Shown: piece by piece, positions 1 through 6,041 of the stretch
Layout: every line of letters starts with the position of its first letter
Numbering within the stretch: position 1 is the stretch's first letter
NCBI GenBank assembly: GCA_944388685.1
Contig: CALXJS010000061.1
Span: 1-8,192, forward strand
Length of the DNA: 8,192 nt
Origin: an uncultured Clostridia bacterium
Lineage (GTDB): Bacteria > Bacillota_A > Clostridia > TANB77 > CAG-508
Reading direction: 5' to 3'
Made by a program: the position numbers and the translations under genes
Notes under the pieces: generated by a model
What the model saw: the letters and a program-made list of their open reading frames with translations, nothing else
The model's database searches: none
What the model was told of the DNA's origin: nothing

Positions 1-2
1 GA

Positions 3-125
3 GATATAACAGAAGAAGCAGTAAAAAAATATATACAAAATCAAGAAGAAGAGGATAGAGAAGCTAGCAGAATAAAACAAACAAAGAAGGTTTGCAATTT
101 AAAAGCACCTTATAGGTGCTGCTAG
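3..125 (+). CDS. C-terminal end of a probable IS200/IS605-family TnpA transposase (5'-truncated by window edge)
   Basis: The open frame enters from the left edge and ends at TAG 123-125, giving 40 residues. The visible part begins DITEEAVKKYIQNQEEED and continues as a charged, basic tail ending KAPYRCC. A (D/N)(I/V)(T/S)EEAVKKYI(E/Q)NQ stretch near the C-terminus is characteristic of small HUH/Y1 transposases of the IS200/IS605 family, where the helix carries residues of the active site region. The catalytic HUH and Tyr motifs would lie upstream of the window and cannot be checked. A run of small hairpins directly follows the stop codon, as expected for the subterminal palindromes of such an element. 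Whether the gene is intact is unknown. Another DNA-binding protein with a similar charged tail is possible. Confidence 0.55.
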   Translation, partial: DITEEAVKKYIQNQEEEDREASRIKQTKKVCNLKAPYRCC

Positions 126-176
126 TAATTAGCCCTTATAGGGCTTAATGTCAACCCCTCCTTTTCAAAGGGGGTT
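104..176. repeat. Cluster of small palindromes, candidate right end of an IS200/IS605-type element
   Basis: Three consecutive hairpins are visible. The first is AGCACCT-TAT-AGGTGCT (104-120), overlapping the end of the transposase frame. The second is AGCCCT-TAT-AGGGCT (131-145). The third is an imperfect stem, AACCCC...GGGGTT (153-176), with a pyrimidine-rich internal loop. IS200/IS605 elements lack terminal inverted repeats and instead carry subterminal hairpins recognised by TnpA as single-stranded DNA, so the location just past the probable tnpA is suggestive. The exact element boundary cannot be fixed without a second copy. Confidence 0.4.
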
Positions 177-191
177 ATGATTTGGTGTGTG

Positions 192-216
192 AACTTTAGG
201 GATAATCCTTAAAGTT
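192..216. terminator. Stem-loop, possible intrinsic terminator ahead of the cupin gene
   Basis: The arms AACTTTAGGGAT and ATCCTTAAAGTT pair over nearly their whole length with one G-T wobble, and the innermost pairs would open into the loop. A T-rich stretch (TTTACTTTGTTT) follows, so it could end transcription from the transposase side. The stem is AT-rich, hence moderate confidence. It could also be one more palindrome of the adjacent element. Confidence 0.4.
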
Positions 217-236
217 TACTTTGTTTATAAAAACAA

Positions 237-265
237 TTGAGAAACTTTTAAAGATATGATATATT
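237..265 (+). promoter_or_regulatory. Sigma-A-type promoter for the cupin gene
   Basis: TTGAGA (237-242), a 17-bp spacer and TATATT (260-265) resemble the housekeeping consensus. The start codon lies about 44 bp downstream, leaving a short leader with a strong ribosome-binding site. Confidence 0.45.
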
Positions 266-308
266 GTATAAAAATAGGAATTTCTAATAGACAAAGGAGA
301 AACAGAAT

Positions 309-635
309 ATGATAAATTTTGAAAAAATTAAAGAAGTTGGAATACCTAACTTAAATAATGGAAAAGGGACAACGAAAGCGAATATGTTTATGGATAGTAA
401 TATTAAAATCATGAAATCTACTTTAGAAAAGGGATGTTCAATTGGTGTTCATACACACAATACCAGTTCAGAAGTAATATATGTTTTATCAGGAATAGAA
501 AAATGCACATTAGATGGAAAAGAAGAAATTGTAAAAAAGGGAGAATGTCATTATTGTCCTAGAGGAAGCACACATTCTATTGAAAATATAGGAGAGGAAG
601 ATTTAATATTATTTGATGTGGTTCCAGAACAATAA
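309..635 (+). CDS. Small single-domain cupin protein
   Basis: This 108-residue protein is a complete single cupin beta-barrel. Cupin motif 1, G(X)5HXH(X)4E(X)6G, is matched exactly by G42, H48, H50, E55 and G62. Motif 2, G(X)5PXG(X)2H(X)3N, is matched by G78, P84, G86, H89 and N93. H48, H50, E55 and H89 would bind one metal ion in the cytoplasm; no signal peptide or membrane segment is present. The cupin fold covers isomerases, dioxygenases, sugar-binding and sensor proteins, so the substrate cannot be named. The start is supported by AAAGGAG (293-299) nine bases upstream. The next gene, nadD, has its own candidate promoter, so a functional link to NAD synthesis is only positional. The family assignment is firm; the role is unknown. 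Confidence 0.88.
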   Translation: MINFEKIKEVGIPNLNNGKGTTKANMFMDSNIKIMKSTLEKGCSIGVHTHNTSSEVIYVLSGIEKCTLDGKEEIVKKGECHYCPRGSTHSIENIGEEDLILFDVVPEQ

Positions 636-663
636 TTGAAAGACAGCAAAACATAAATATAAT
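636..663 (+). promoter_or_regulatory. Promoter for nadD
   Basis: TTGAAA (636-641) begins directly after the cupin stop codon. A 16-bp spacer and a perfect TATAAT (658-663) follow. This would give a leader of about 27 bases before the nadD start at 697, so nadD need not depend on transcription from the cupin gene. Confidence 0.5.
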
Positions 664-696
664 GGAGAATAGGTTGAAAAAGGAATGGGATAAAAT

Positions 697-1311
697 ATGA
701 AAGAGGAAGAGAAAAAACAAATCATTGTATTTGGTGGATGTTTTAATCCGCCATTAAACTCACATTTTTCACTTGCAGAACAAATGGTAGCAGAATATCC
801 AGAAATAGAAAAAATCGTATTTGTTCCTGTAAATAGCCAATACGAAAAAATGGACTTAATTGAAAATGAACACCGTTATCAAATGCTAAAAGCAGTCTGT
901 GAAAAAAATGAAAAATTTGAAGTATCTAGAATTGAAATAGATAGCAAAAGACAATTGTATACAGTAGAAACACTATATAAATTGCAAGAAGAATACAAAG
1001 ATTATGAAGTCGCTTTTTTAACAGGAAGTGACAACTTAAAAACATTAGATATATGGAATAAGGCGGACGAATTAACAAAGAAATTCAAAATCTATATCTT
1101 AGAAAGAGATAAAGACAATATGGAAGAAATTATTCAGAATAATGCATTTTTAAGAAATCATAGACAAGCATTTATAAAAGCAAAAGATACGATAAAAAGT
1201 AATCTGAGTTCAACATTTGTAAGAGAAAAGATAAAAAATAGGAAAAGTATACGATATTTAACACCAGATGAAGTGATAGCATATATAGAAGAGCAAAAGT
1301 TATATAGATAA
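697..1311 (+). CDS. nadD: Nicotinate-nucleotide adenylyltransferase (NadD)
   Basis: NadD transfers AMP from ATP to nicotinate mononucleotide, making deamido-NAD, in the cytoplasm. The 204-residue length suits the family. Visible hallmarks are the N-terminal nucleotidyltransferase motif GGCFNPPLNSH (13-23), GSDNLKTLDIW (110-120), matching the conserved GxDxxxxxxxW block, and SSTFVR (171-176), equivalent to the ISST(x)(I/V)R ATP-binding motif. The C-terminus YLTPDEVIAYIEEQKLYR is also typical. An oddity is that the (H/T)xGH signature reads LNSH: the final His23 is kept but the first His/Thr is Leu20 and the Gly is Ser22. The start has AAAAGGA (678-684) upstream. The downstream neighbour nadE uses its product, which strongly supports the call. 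Confidence 0.88.
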   Translation: MKEEEKKQIIVFGGCFNPPLNSHFSLAEQMVAEYPEIEKIVFVPVNSQYEKMDLIENEHRYQMLKAVCEKNEKFEVSRIEIDSKRQLYTVETLYKLQEEYKDYEVAFLTGSDNLKTLDIWNKADELTKKFKIYILERDKDNMEEIIQNNAFLRNHRQAFIKAKDTIKSNLSSTFVREKIKNRKSIRYLTPDEVIAYIEEQKLYR

Positions 1312-1361
1312 TGTCCAATTGGGGATGTTTCTTTTTGGATATTTTTATGTAAATAGTTAAG

Positions 1362-1373
1362 AGCATATATGCT
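1362..1373. repeat. 12-bp perfect palindrome between nadD and nadE
   Basis: AGCATATATGCT reads the same on both strands and sits in the 144-bp gap between nadD and nadE. It could be an operator for nadE, but no -35/-10 pair of good quality was found next to it, and AT-rich palindromes of this length can arise by chance. No intrinsic terminator was found in this gap, so the two genes may also be co-transcribed. Confidence 0.25.
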
Positions 1374-1455
1374 TAGGTATATTTTTGCAAAATACTTTTG
1401 TAAAACATAAAAAATTATATAAATTAGATAAAAGTAAAGATAGAGGAGATAGAAA

Positions 1456-2268
1456 ATGTTAGAAAAAGAAGAATTAGAGAAAAAGGCAGAAGGTGCAATT
1501 ACTTGGATTAAAGAATATGTAAAACAAACTGGAGCAAAAGGTGTTGTTGTTGGAAATAGTGGAGGAAAAGATTCGGCGACCGTAATTGCAATGGCAACAA
1601 AAGCATTAGGTAAAGAAAATGTTGTTACTGTATCTATGCCTTGTCATTCCATCTCTACTGACTTTGATGATGCCAAATTGGTTGCAGATACTTTTGAAGT
1701 AAAATTTTTAAAGGTAGATTTAACAGATACATATAATGAATTAGAAAGAGCCACAAATATTTCAATAGGACAAGAGTTATTAAAAGAGAATAGTTTTTCA
1801 ATAAACGAGTTATCAAAAGAAGCAACAATTAATATAAAGCCAAGACTAAGAATGACAACTTTATATGGAATCGCACAAAGTTTAGGGTATTTAGTAATGG
1901 GAACGGGAAATCTTTGTGAAGCAATGGTAGGCTATACAACTAAATGGGGAGACAATAGTTCAGATTTTAATCCTATTGGAAATTTTACAGTTGATGAGGT
2001 ATTGGCAATTGGAAAATATTTAGGTGTTCCAGAGAAAATATTACAAAAGGCACCAAATGATGGATTAGGTGGAAAAACAGATGAAGAAAAAATGGGGATT
2101 AAATATCATCAAATTGCAGAAATGATAGAAACAGGAAATACAGATGAAAATGCAAAGAAAGAAATTTTGAAAAGATACAATGCATCGAAACATAAAAGAG
2201 AGTTGGTTCCAGTTTATACATTTGAAAGAAAAAATTATTTAAAAGAAAATGCAGGAGAAAAGAAATGA
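1456..2268 (+). CDS. nadE: Ammonia-dependent NAD(+) synthetase (NadE)
   Basis: NadE adenylates deamido-NAD and amidates it to NAD, the last step of NAD synthesis, in the cytoplasm. The 270-residue protein has only the synthetase (N-type ATP pyrophosphatase) domain. There is no N-terminal glutaminase domain, so ammonia is the expected donor. Motifs are the PP-loop SGGKDS (35-40), PRLRMTTLY (129-137), GTGNLCE (149-155), GYTTKWGD (159-166), NPIGNFTVDEV (172-182) and the late KTDEEKMGIKY block (207-217). AGAGGAG (1442-1448) lies seven bases before the ATG. The protein ends with GEKK, and its TGA overlaps the ATG of a possible small ORF. It follows nadD, whose product is its substrate. Confidence 0.93.
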   Translation: MLEKEELEKKAEGAITWIKEYVKQTGAKGVVVGNSGGKDSATVIAMATKALGKENVVTVSMPCHSISTDFDDAKLVADTFEVKFLKVDLTDTYNELERATNISIGQELLKENSFSINELSKEATINIKPRLRMTTLYGIAQSLGYLVMGTGNLCEAMVGYTTKWGDNSSDFNPIGNFTVDEVLAIGKYLGVPEKILQKAPNDGLGGKTDEEKMGIKYHQIAEMIETGNTDENAKKEILKRYNASKHKRELVPVYTFERKNYLKENAGEKK

Positions 2269-2381
2269 AAAATTTATCTACTGTTATAATAGATATAATT
2301 ACTCTCTTAATTTTGTGTAAATGGTATAAAAAAACTTTAAAAAGGAGAAAAATAGGATGGCAACATTTGAAGATTTTTTAA
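2265..2381 (+). CDS. Possible 38-residue membrane microprotein overlapping nadE stop and csaA start
   Basis: An ATG overlaps the nadE stop codon (ATGA, 2265-2268), with AGGAG (2253-2257) seven bases upstream, an arrangement typical of translational coupling. The frame encodes MKNLSTVIIDIITLLILCKW followed by a strongly basic tail (YKKTLKRRK). That is a short hydrophobic helix with positive residues on the presumed cytoplasmic side. It continues past the csaA Shine-Dalgarno and stops at TAA 2379-2381, inside csaA in another frame. No family is recognised. Alternatively it is fortuitous: the purines of its apparent ribosome site also encode the nadE C-terminus, and a candidate csaA promoter lies within it. 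Translation could influence csaA initiation. Confidence 0.3.
   Translation: MKNLSTVIIDIITLLILCKWYKKTLKRRKIGWQHLKIF
2282..2290 (+). promoter_or_regulatory. Extended -10 promoter candidate for csaA
   Basis: TGTTATAAT fits the extended -10 consensus TGnTATAAT exactly. A second TATAAT follows at 2294-2299. No good -35 hexamer was found at the usual distance, which extended -10 promoters do not require. A transcript would begin about 60 bases before the csaA start codon. Confidence 0.4.
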
Positions 2382-2686
2382 AATTAGATATTAGAGTAGG
2401 AACAATTCTAAAAACAGAAGAATTTAAAAATGCAAAAAAACCAGCATATAAATTAGAAATTGATTTTGGAGAAGAAATCGGCATTAAAAAGTCATCAGCG
2501 CAAATTACGAATTTATATAAGCCAGAAGAATTAATAGGAAAGCAAATATTAGCTGTGGTTAATTTTCCTTCAAAACAAATTGCTGATTTTATATCAGAAG
2601 TGCTTGTTTTAGGAACATATAGTAAAAATGGTGTGATATTAATTACGCCAGATAAAGAAGCCAGTAATGGTGATAAATTAGGATAG
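2357..2686 (+). CDS. csaA: CsaA-type tRNA-binding / chaperone-like protein
   Basis: The 109-residue protein is a single OB-fold tRNA-binding domain of the CsaA type. Diagnostic stretches are FEDFLKLDIRVGTI (4-17), LEIDFGEEIGIKKSSAQIT (33-51), YKPEELIGKQILAVVNFP (54-71) and SEVLVLG (80-86). Length and residues run nearly in step with Bacillus subtilis CsaA as I recall it. CsaA is a cytoplasmic homodimer that binds tRNA and has been described as having chaperone and export-related activity; its exact role is unsettled. AAAGGAG (2341-2347) lies nine bases before the ATG. It is followed after 16 bases by a GNAT remnant and then a small membrane protein, probably in one transcript. Confidence 0.93.
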   Translation: MATFEDFLKLDIRVGTILKTEEFKNAKKPAYKLEIDFGEEIGIKKSSAQITNLYKPEELIGKQILAVVNFPSKQIADFISEVLVLGTYSKNGVILITPDKEASNGDKLG

Positions 2687-2702
2687 AAAAAAGGAGGTAT
2701 AG

Positions 2703-2798
2703 ATGATTGAAGAGTTAAATAAAAAAGATATTGATCAAATTATGAATATTTGGTTAGAAGAAAATAGGCGTACACATAGTTATATTTCTGAAGAATAA
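2703..2798 (+). pseudogene. N-terminal remnant of a GNAT-family N-acetyltransferase (31 codons)
   Basis: This short frame encodes MIEELNKKDIDQIMNIWLEE, then NRRTHSYISEE and a TAA. It matches the usual opening of a GNAT acetyltransferase of the (I/L)xxxDixxvMeIWLegNixaHxFIsxeYW type, stopping where the Tyr-Trp normally comes. No further GNAT sequence follows in any frame before the next gene, so most of the gene has been lost by deletion rather than by a point mutation. A very strong AAGGAGGT (2691-2698) precedes the ATG at a rather short four bases, so the peptide may still be made. It could alternatively be a genuine small ORF. Confidence 0.5.
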
Positions 2799-2816
2799 AG
2801 AAAGGAAAGAAATATT

Positions 2817-3179
2817 ATGAGAAGAAGGTTTATGTTAAAAATCAGTATTTGTATAGTTGTTATTATATTTATATTCGCAATGGCATTTTCAATTAATAAA
2901 TTTGGTGTTATTAATCCTATTTCATCTTGTTTTGGAATGATAAAAATACTGATTACAGATGCAGAGTACACAGTGGTACAACAGTATCCTAATCGAGTTG
3001 TATTTGCAAATCCTGATACAGCATCAGAGTCATTAGATAAATACATGCAAGAAAGAGGATTTAGAGAAGTAGAGGAGTTAAGAACTGGAAGTGAATTGGT
3101 ATATGTTAATGGAAATAAAATGGAAAAAGTAGATATCTCGGTAAATGGATATTATTCAATGTGGCGTTGGAAAGAATAA
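2817..3179 (+). CDS. Small membrane-anchored or secreted protein of unknown function
   Basis: The 120-residue protein begins with basic residues (MRRRFMLK). A single hydrophobic helix follows at about residues 8-26 (ISICIVVIIFIFAMAFSI), so it is either anchored with its C-terminus outside or cleaved by signal peptidase. The remaining roughly 90 residues are hydrophilic, with the pattern DAEYTVVQQYPNRVVFANPD (about 48-67), then ESLDKYMQERGFREVEELRTG, ending YYSMWRWKE. No lipobox or catalytic motif is visible. I do not recognise a named family, though similar short anchored proteins occur in gut Clostridia. AAAGGAAAG (2801-2809) supports the start. It lies downstream of csaA and the GNAT remnant and ends just before a bidirectional terminator. 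Confidence 0.7.
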   Translation: MRRRFMLKISICIVVIIFIFAMAFSINKFGVINPISSCFGMIKILITDAEYTVVQQYPNRVVFANPDTASESLDKYMQERGFREVEELRTGSELVYVNGNKMEKVDISVNGYYSMWRWKE

Positions 3180-3184
3180 AAACG

Positions 3185-3225
3185 AAAAGAAATAAATGAA
3201 TTAGATTTCACTTATTTCTTTTTTT
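3185..3225. terminator. Bidirectional intrinsic terminator between convergent genes
   Basis: AAAAGAAATAA (3185-3195) and TTATTTCTTTT (3212-3222) are perfectly complementary over 11 bp. A T-tract follows on the plus strand and an A-rich stretch precedes on the other side, so the hairpin can end transcription from both directions. It overlaps the last codons of the minus-strand DUF1836 gene. The stem is AT-rich, which limits strength. Confidence 0.55.
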
Positions 3226-3698
3226 GTATAAATTGCATAGGCACAAGAAAGCAAAACAGATTTCAACAAATATTTTCGGTCATTTGTAGAATAATTGTCA
3301 ATAAAATCTGTTTTTTCAAATACGCAAACTAACGCTTTTTCAAACAGTTTACAACAATTGTCATATGCAATTTCAATTGGTGCACTATCTAAAGCTAAAC
3401 CAATTAATATTTTTATATCATTGATTTTATAAACTTCTTTTAAAACACAAATTACAAAAAACTTAGCCAAATGATTTTTATTATACTTTTTCTTTATAGG
3501 TGATTCTACAATTTTATTTTTTACATAATTGTTAATCATATTTTTGGTCAAGATAGGTGTATCTTCATCAGGACTTGAATTAGACAAGAAAGAAGATAAT
3601 GTTTCGTTTACCAATGTAACTACTTGGTCTAGATATAAATCAACATTAGGTAATTCTTTCCATCTAGGAATATGTAATTTAATGGTTTCTTTACTCAT
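3201..3698 (-). CDS. DUF1836 family protein, MerR-like putative transcription regulator
   Basis: The 165-residue protein has the DUF1836 layout: LHIPRWKELPNVDLYLDQVV near the N-terminus, then ILTKNMINNYVKNKIVESP (the recognition-helix-like region), KKKYNKNHLAKFFVICVLK, and a helical C-terminal half ending AIYTKKEISEI. MINNYVK..(I/L)..P..K.Y...HLA is the family hallmark and resembles the winged-helix start of MerR regulators. The experimental role of this family is largely unknown; DNA binding is inferred. Of two possible starts, the one at 3698 is preferred: AAAAGGA (minus strand, 3711-3717) lies 12 bases upstream of it but directly abuts the ATG at 3710. It is divergent from the acyl-CoA synthetase gene. 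Confidence 0.85.
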   Translation of the reverse strand: MSKETIKLHIPRWKELPNVDLYLDQVVTLVNETLSSFLSNSSPDEDTPILTKNMINNYVKNKIVESPIKKKYNKNHLAKFFVICVLKEVYKINDIKILIGLALDSAPIEIAYDNCCKLFEKALVCVFEKTDFIDNYSTNDRKYLLKSVLLSCAYAIYTKKEISEI

Positions 3699-3730
3699 AT
3701 TTAATCTCATTCCTTTTATTATTTATATAC

Positions 3731-3759
3731 ATATTATCATGATTGAGACAGATAGTCAA
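3731..3759 (-). promoter_or_regulatory. Promoter of the DUF1836 gene
   Basis: On the minus strand, TTGACT (3759-3754), a 17-bp spacer and TAATAT (3736-3731) form a good housekeeping promoter. The start codon at 3698 lies about 32 bases past the -10 box. Confidence 0.6.
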
Positions 3760-3787
3760 TATTGACAAAGTTATCAATGTGTGATAA
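3755..3787. promoter_or_regulatory. Palindromic operator candidates between the divergent promoters
   Basis: GTCAATATTGAC (3755-3766) is a perfect 12-bp palindrome made of the two opposed -35 boxes. A second inverted repeat, TTATCA-ATGTG-TGATAA (3771-3787), covers the spacer and the first bases of the plus-strand -10 box. Both are well placed for a dimeric regulator acting on both genes. No specific regulator motif is recognised. Confidence 0.4.
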
Positions 3788-3790
3788 TCT
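3762..3790 (+). promoter_or_regulatory. Promoter of the AMP-dependent synthetase gene
   Basis: A consensus TTGACA (3762-3767), a 17-bp spacer and TAATCT (3785-3790) lie 32 bases before the start codon. The -35 box is separated by only two bases from the opposing -35 box of the DUF1836 promoter, so the polymerases would compete. Confidence 0.6.
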
Positions 3791-3822
3791 AGTTTAGAAA
3801 ACCAGATTGGAGGGTTTAGGTT

Positions 3823-5550
3823 ATGAAAAATCAATTAAGAGAAGTTCCAAAATTTGATAATATTAAAGAGATTATATATAATTCTGTAAAGCTATATCCA
3901 GAGAATATAGCCTTTACCATTAAAGAGAAGAAAGAAGATAAAATAGAATACAAAAATATTACTTATACACAATTATTAGAAGATATAAATGCACTTGGAA
4001 CAGCGTTATATGAAAAAGGATTACAAGGAAAACGAATTGCCATTATTGGAAAAAATCAATATCACTGGGCAATATCTCATCTAGCTTGTTTGTTAGGTGG
4101 CATAGTTTCTGTTCCATTAGACAAAGACTTACAAGAAAATGAACTAGAAGAATCACTAATCAGAAGCAAAGTAGATGCCATTATCTTTGATGAAAAATTA
4201 TTAGATAAAATACAAGTCGTTAAAGAAAATCAAAAAACCAATATCCAAGAATATATTTGTATGAGCAATATAGAAGGTTTTGAAAATATTGAGCAATTAC
4301 TTAAAACAGGAAAAGAACTATTAGAAAGAGGAAAGCAAGAGTTTGTAAATCACGAAGTGGACGAAAAAAGCATGAGTATCTTATTATTTACATCTGGAAC
4401 AACCTCTAAATCAAAAGCTGTTATGTTATCACAATATGGAATTGCAACAAATGTATATGACATGCAAATTGTAGAAACCTTTTTGCCAACAGATGTCAAT
4501 ATTGCCTTTTTACCATATCATCATATATTTGGTTCAACAGCAATGGTAGTCATGTTAGCATGTGGCGTCAAAACCGTATTTCCAGATGGATTACGATATA
4601 TCAAACAAAACTTACAAGAATATCAAGTATCAGTCTTTATTGGTGTACCTTTATTAGTTGACAAAATGTATGCTAATATTGAAAAAGAAATTGAAAAGCA
4701 AGGAAAAACAAAACTAATAAAAGTAGCAACAAAAATCAGCAATTTTTTATTGAAATTCCATATTGATATCAGAAGAAAACTATTTAAACAAATTATTGAT
4801 GGACTAGGTGGTAAAATGCGATTTGTTGTCGCAGGAGGTGCACCATTTGATAGTAGAACAGAAAGAAAATTCAATGAATTTGGAATTCATATGGTACAAG
4901 GATATGGGTTAACAGAAACATCACCAGTAATAGCAGCAGAAAATGATAAATATGCAAAATATGGCTCAGTCGGAATTCCAATGAAACACACAGAAGTCAA
5001 AATTGTAGACAAAGACGAAAACGGAATAGGAGAAATTACTGTAAAAGGACCAAATGTCATGTTGGGATATTATGAAAATGAAGAAGCAACAAAAGAAGTC
5101 ATGCAAGATGGCTGGTTCCATACAGGAGATTTAGGATATGTAGACAAAGACGGTTACCTATTCATCACAGGAAGAAAAAAAGACATGATTGTCTTAAAAA
5201 ATGGGAAAAAAGTATTTCCAGAAGAACTAGAAACCTTAATCAATCGAAATGAAGAAATAGAAGAATCATTTGTATTTGGAATGCCAGACAAAGAAGACAA
5301 AAGCAAAATCAAAGTAGCTGTTGAGGTAGTTTATAACAAAGAAATCGTAAAAGAAAAATATGGAGACATATCACAAGAAGAATTATATAAAATAATTTGG
5401 GACAAAATAAAAGAAATTAATAAAACTTTGCCAAAATATAAATATATGGTACATATGATATTAACAGATGAACCATTAATCAAAACAACAACACACAAAA
5501 CCAAAAGAAACGAAGAATTGAAAAAAATTGAGACAATGGGGGACAGGTAG
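3823..5550 (+). CDS. AMP-dependent synthetase/ligase, probable long-chain fatty acid-CoA ligase
   Basis: The 575-residue protein belongs to the ANL adenylating superfamily. It activates a carboxylate with ATP to an acyl-adenylate and then transfers it, most likely to CoA. Core motifs in order are the P-loop FTSGTTSKSKAVMLSQ (189-204), PYHHIFGS (231-238), AGGAPFD (337-343), A5 QGYGLTETSPV (359-369), A7/A8 WFHTGDLGYVDKDGYLFITG (431-450) with RKKDMIVLKNGKKVFPEELE (451-470), and the A10 region IKTTTHKTKR (553-562) with the probable catalytic Lys559. The A10 Gly before that lysine is His here. No signal peptide or membrane helix is evident, so it is cytosolic or peripheral. The substrate cannot be read from sequence; o-succinylbenzoate or other acids are alternatives. 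TGGAGGG (3808-3814) supports the start. Its control is probably shared with the divergent DUF1836 gene. Confidence 0.88.
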   Translation: MKNQLREVPKFDNIKEIIYNSVKLYPENIAFTIKEKKEDKIEYKNITYTQLLEDINALGTALYEKGLQGKRIAIIGKNQYHWAISHLACLLGGIVSVPLDKDLQENELEESLIRSKVDAIIFDEKLLDKIQVVKENQKTNIQEYICMSNIEGFENIEQLLKTGKELLERGKQEFVNHEVDEKSMSILLFTSGTTSKSKAVMLSQYGIATNVYDMQIVETFLPTDVNIAFLPYHHIFGSTAMVVMLACGVKTVFPDGLRYIKQNLQEYQVSVFIGVPLLVDKMYANIEKEIEKQGKTKLIKVATKISNFLLKFHIDIRRKLFKQIIDGLGGKMRFVVAGGAPFDSRTERKFNEFGIHMVQGYGLTETSPVIAAENDKYAKYGSVGIPMKHTEVKIVDKDENGIGEITVKGPNVMLGYYENEEATKEVMQDGWFHTGDLGYVDKDGYLFITGRKKDMIVLKNGKKVFPEELETLINRNEEIEESFVFGMPDKEDKSKIKVAVEVVYNKEIVKEKYGDISQEELYKIIWDKIKEINKTLPKYKYMVHMILTDEPLIKTTTHKTKRNEELKKIETMGDR

Positions 5551-5567
5551 TAATCTGTCTCATTTTT
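5529..5567 (+). terminator. Intrinsic terminator overlapping the synthetase stop codon
   Basis: TGAGACA (5529-5535) pairs with TGTCTCA (5556-5562), followed directly by TTTTT. A shorter alternative stem, GACAG (5542-5546) with CTGTC (5555-5559), shares the right arm. The left arm encodes the final residues ETMGDR of the synthetase. Confidence 0.6.
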
Positions 5568-5602
5568 GTCGAAATTTGTCTAATCAGTTACTATCATGAA
5601 TG

Positions 5603-5687
5603 GCATGCTTTCTATAAGAAAGGCGTGCATAACGAAATCAAAGATTTCTATGCACACATGTGCAAAATCGCTTTGCGATTATTGCAC
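5603..5687. ncRNA. Three consecutive stem-loops, possible structured RNA or palindromic repeat element
   Basis: Hairpin 1 is GCATG-CTTTCT-ATA-AGAAAG-g-CGTGC (5603-5628; one bulge, one G-T pair). Hairpin 2 is TGCATA-ac-GAAATC-AAA-GATTTC-TATGCA (5626-5654). Hairpin 3 is GTGCAA-AATCGC-TTT-GCGATT-a-TTGCAC (5660-5687). TGCACA-ca-TGTGCA (5651-5664) offers a competing pairing that would join hairpins 2 and 3. Strand, transcription and class are unknown. The stems could equally be a degenerate mobile or REP-like element, since they fold on both strands. Confidence 0.4.
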
Positions 5688-5709
5688 GAATATAAGAAGC
5701 CTAACCTTG

Positions 5710-5765
5710 TTGTATACGGAAAAATCCACATAGGGTCAAGATAAAAGATGATTTTTCCTATACAA
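5710..5765. repeat. Long inverted repeat (16-bp arms with one bulge)
   Basis: TTGTATA-c-GGAAAAATC (5710-5726) is complementary to GATTTTTCC-TATACAA (5750-5765), leaving a loop of about 23 bases. Sixteen paired bases are well beyond chance for a local search. It directly follows the three stem-loops and may belong to the same element. The segment TATACGGAAAAA from its left arm recurs at 6330-6341, just upstream of the pilin-like gene. Confidence 0.5.
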
Positions 5766-5850
5766 TAAATAAGGTATAAGTAAAATTAAACTTCAAAAGA
5801 TAAAAATTTGTCTTAATTTCAATTATTTTTGATTAATAAAAGAAAAAATC

Positions 5851-5877
5851 TTTCTAAGAGTTCAATACTCTAAGAAA
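5851..5877. repeat. 17-bp repeat copy 1, within a local hairpin
   Basis: TTCAATACTCTAAGAAA (5861-5877) has an exact inverted copy at 6042-6058. Locally it also folds: TTTCTAAGAGT (5851-5861) pairs with ACTCTAAGAAA (5867-5877) with one A-A mismatch and a TCAAT loop. Confidence 0.5.
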
Positions 5878-6041
5878 ATATGTAAATCTGTAAAACCGTT
5901 GTTATTCTAACAATCAAGTGCTTTTTGAATGCTTTTAAATTTTTCAAATGTACAAAAATTTTTTAAAAATTTTTTAAAATTTTCTTTGGCTTTTTTATTG
6001 ACTTTACTATATTTTATTGTTAAACTTAAAAAGTAAAAATC

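Noticed and set aside
1312..1345. Intrinsic terminator after nadD
   Set aside because: The CCAATTGG palindrome (1315-1322) and following T-rich stretch do not form a stem directly followed by a T-tract.
1172..1366. Minus-strand 64-codon frame overlapping the nadD 3' end
   Set aside because: It lies opposite a well-supported gene, is low complexity and has no convincing start signal.
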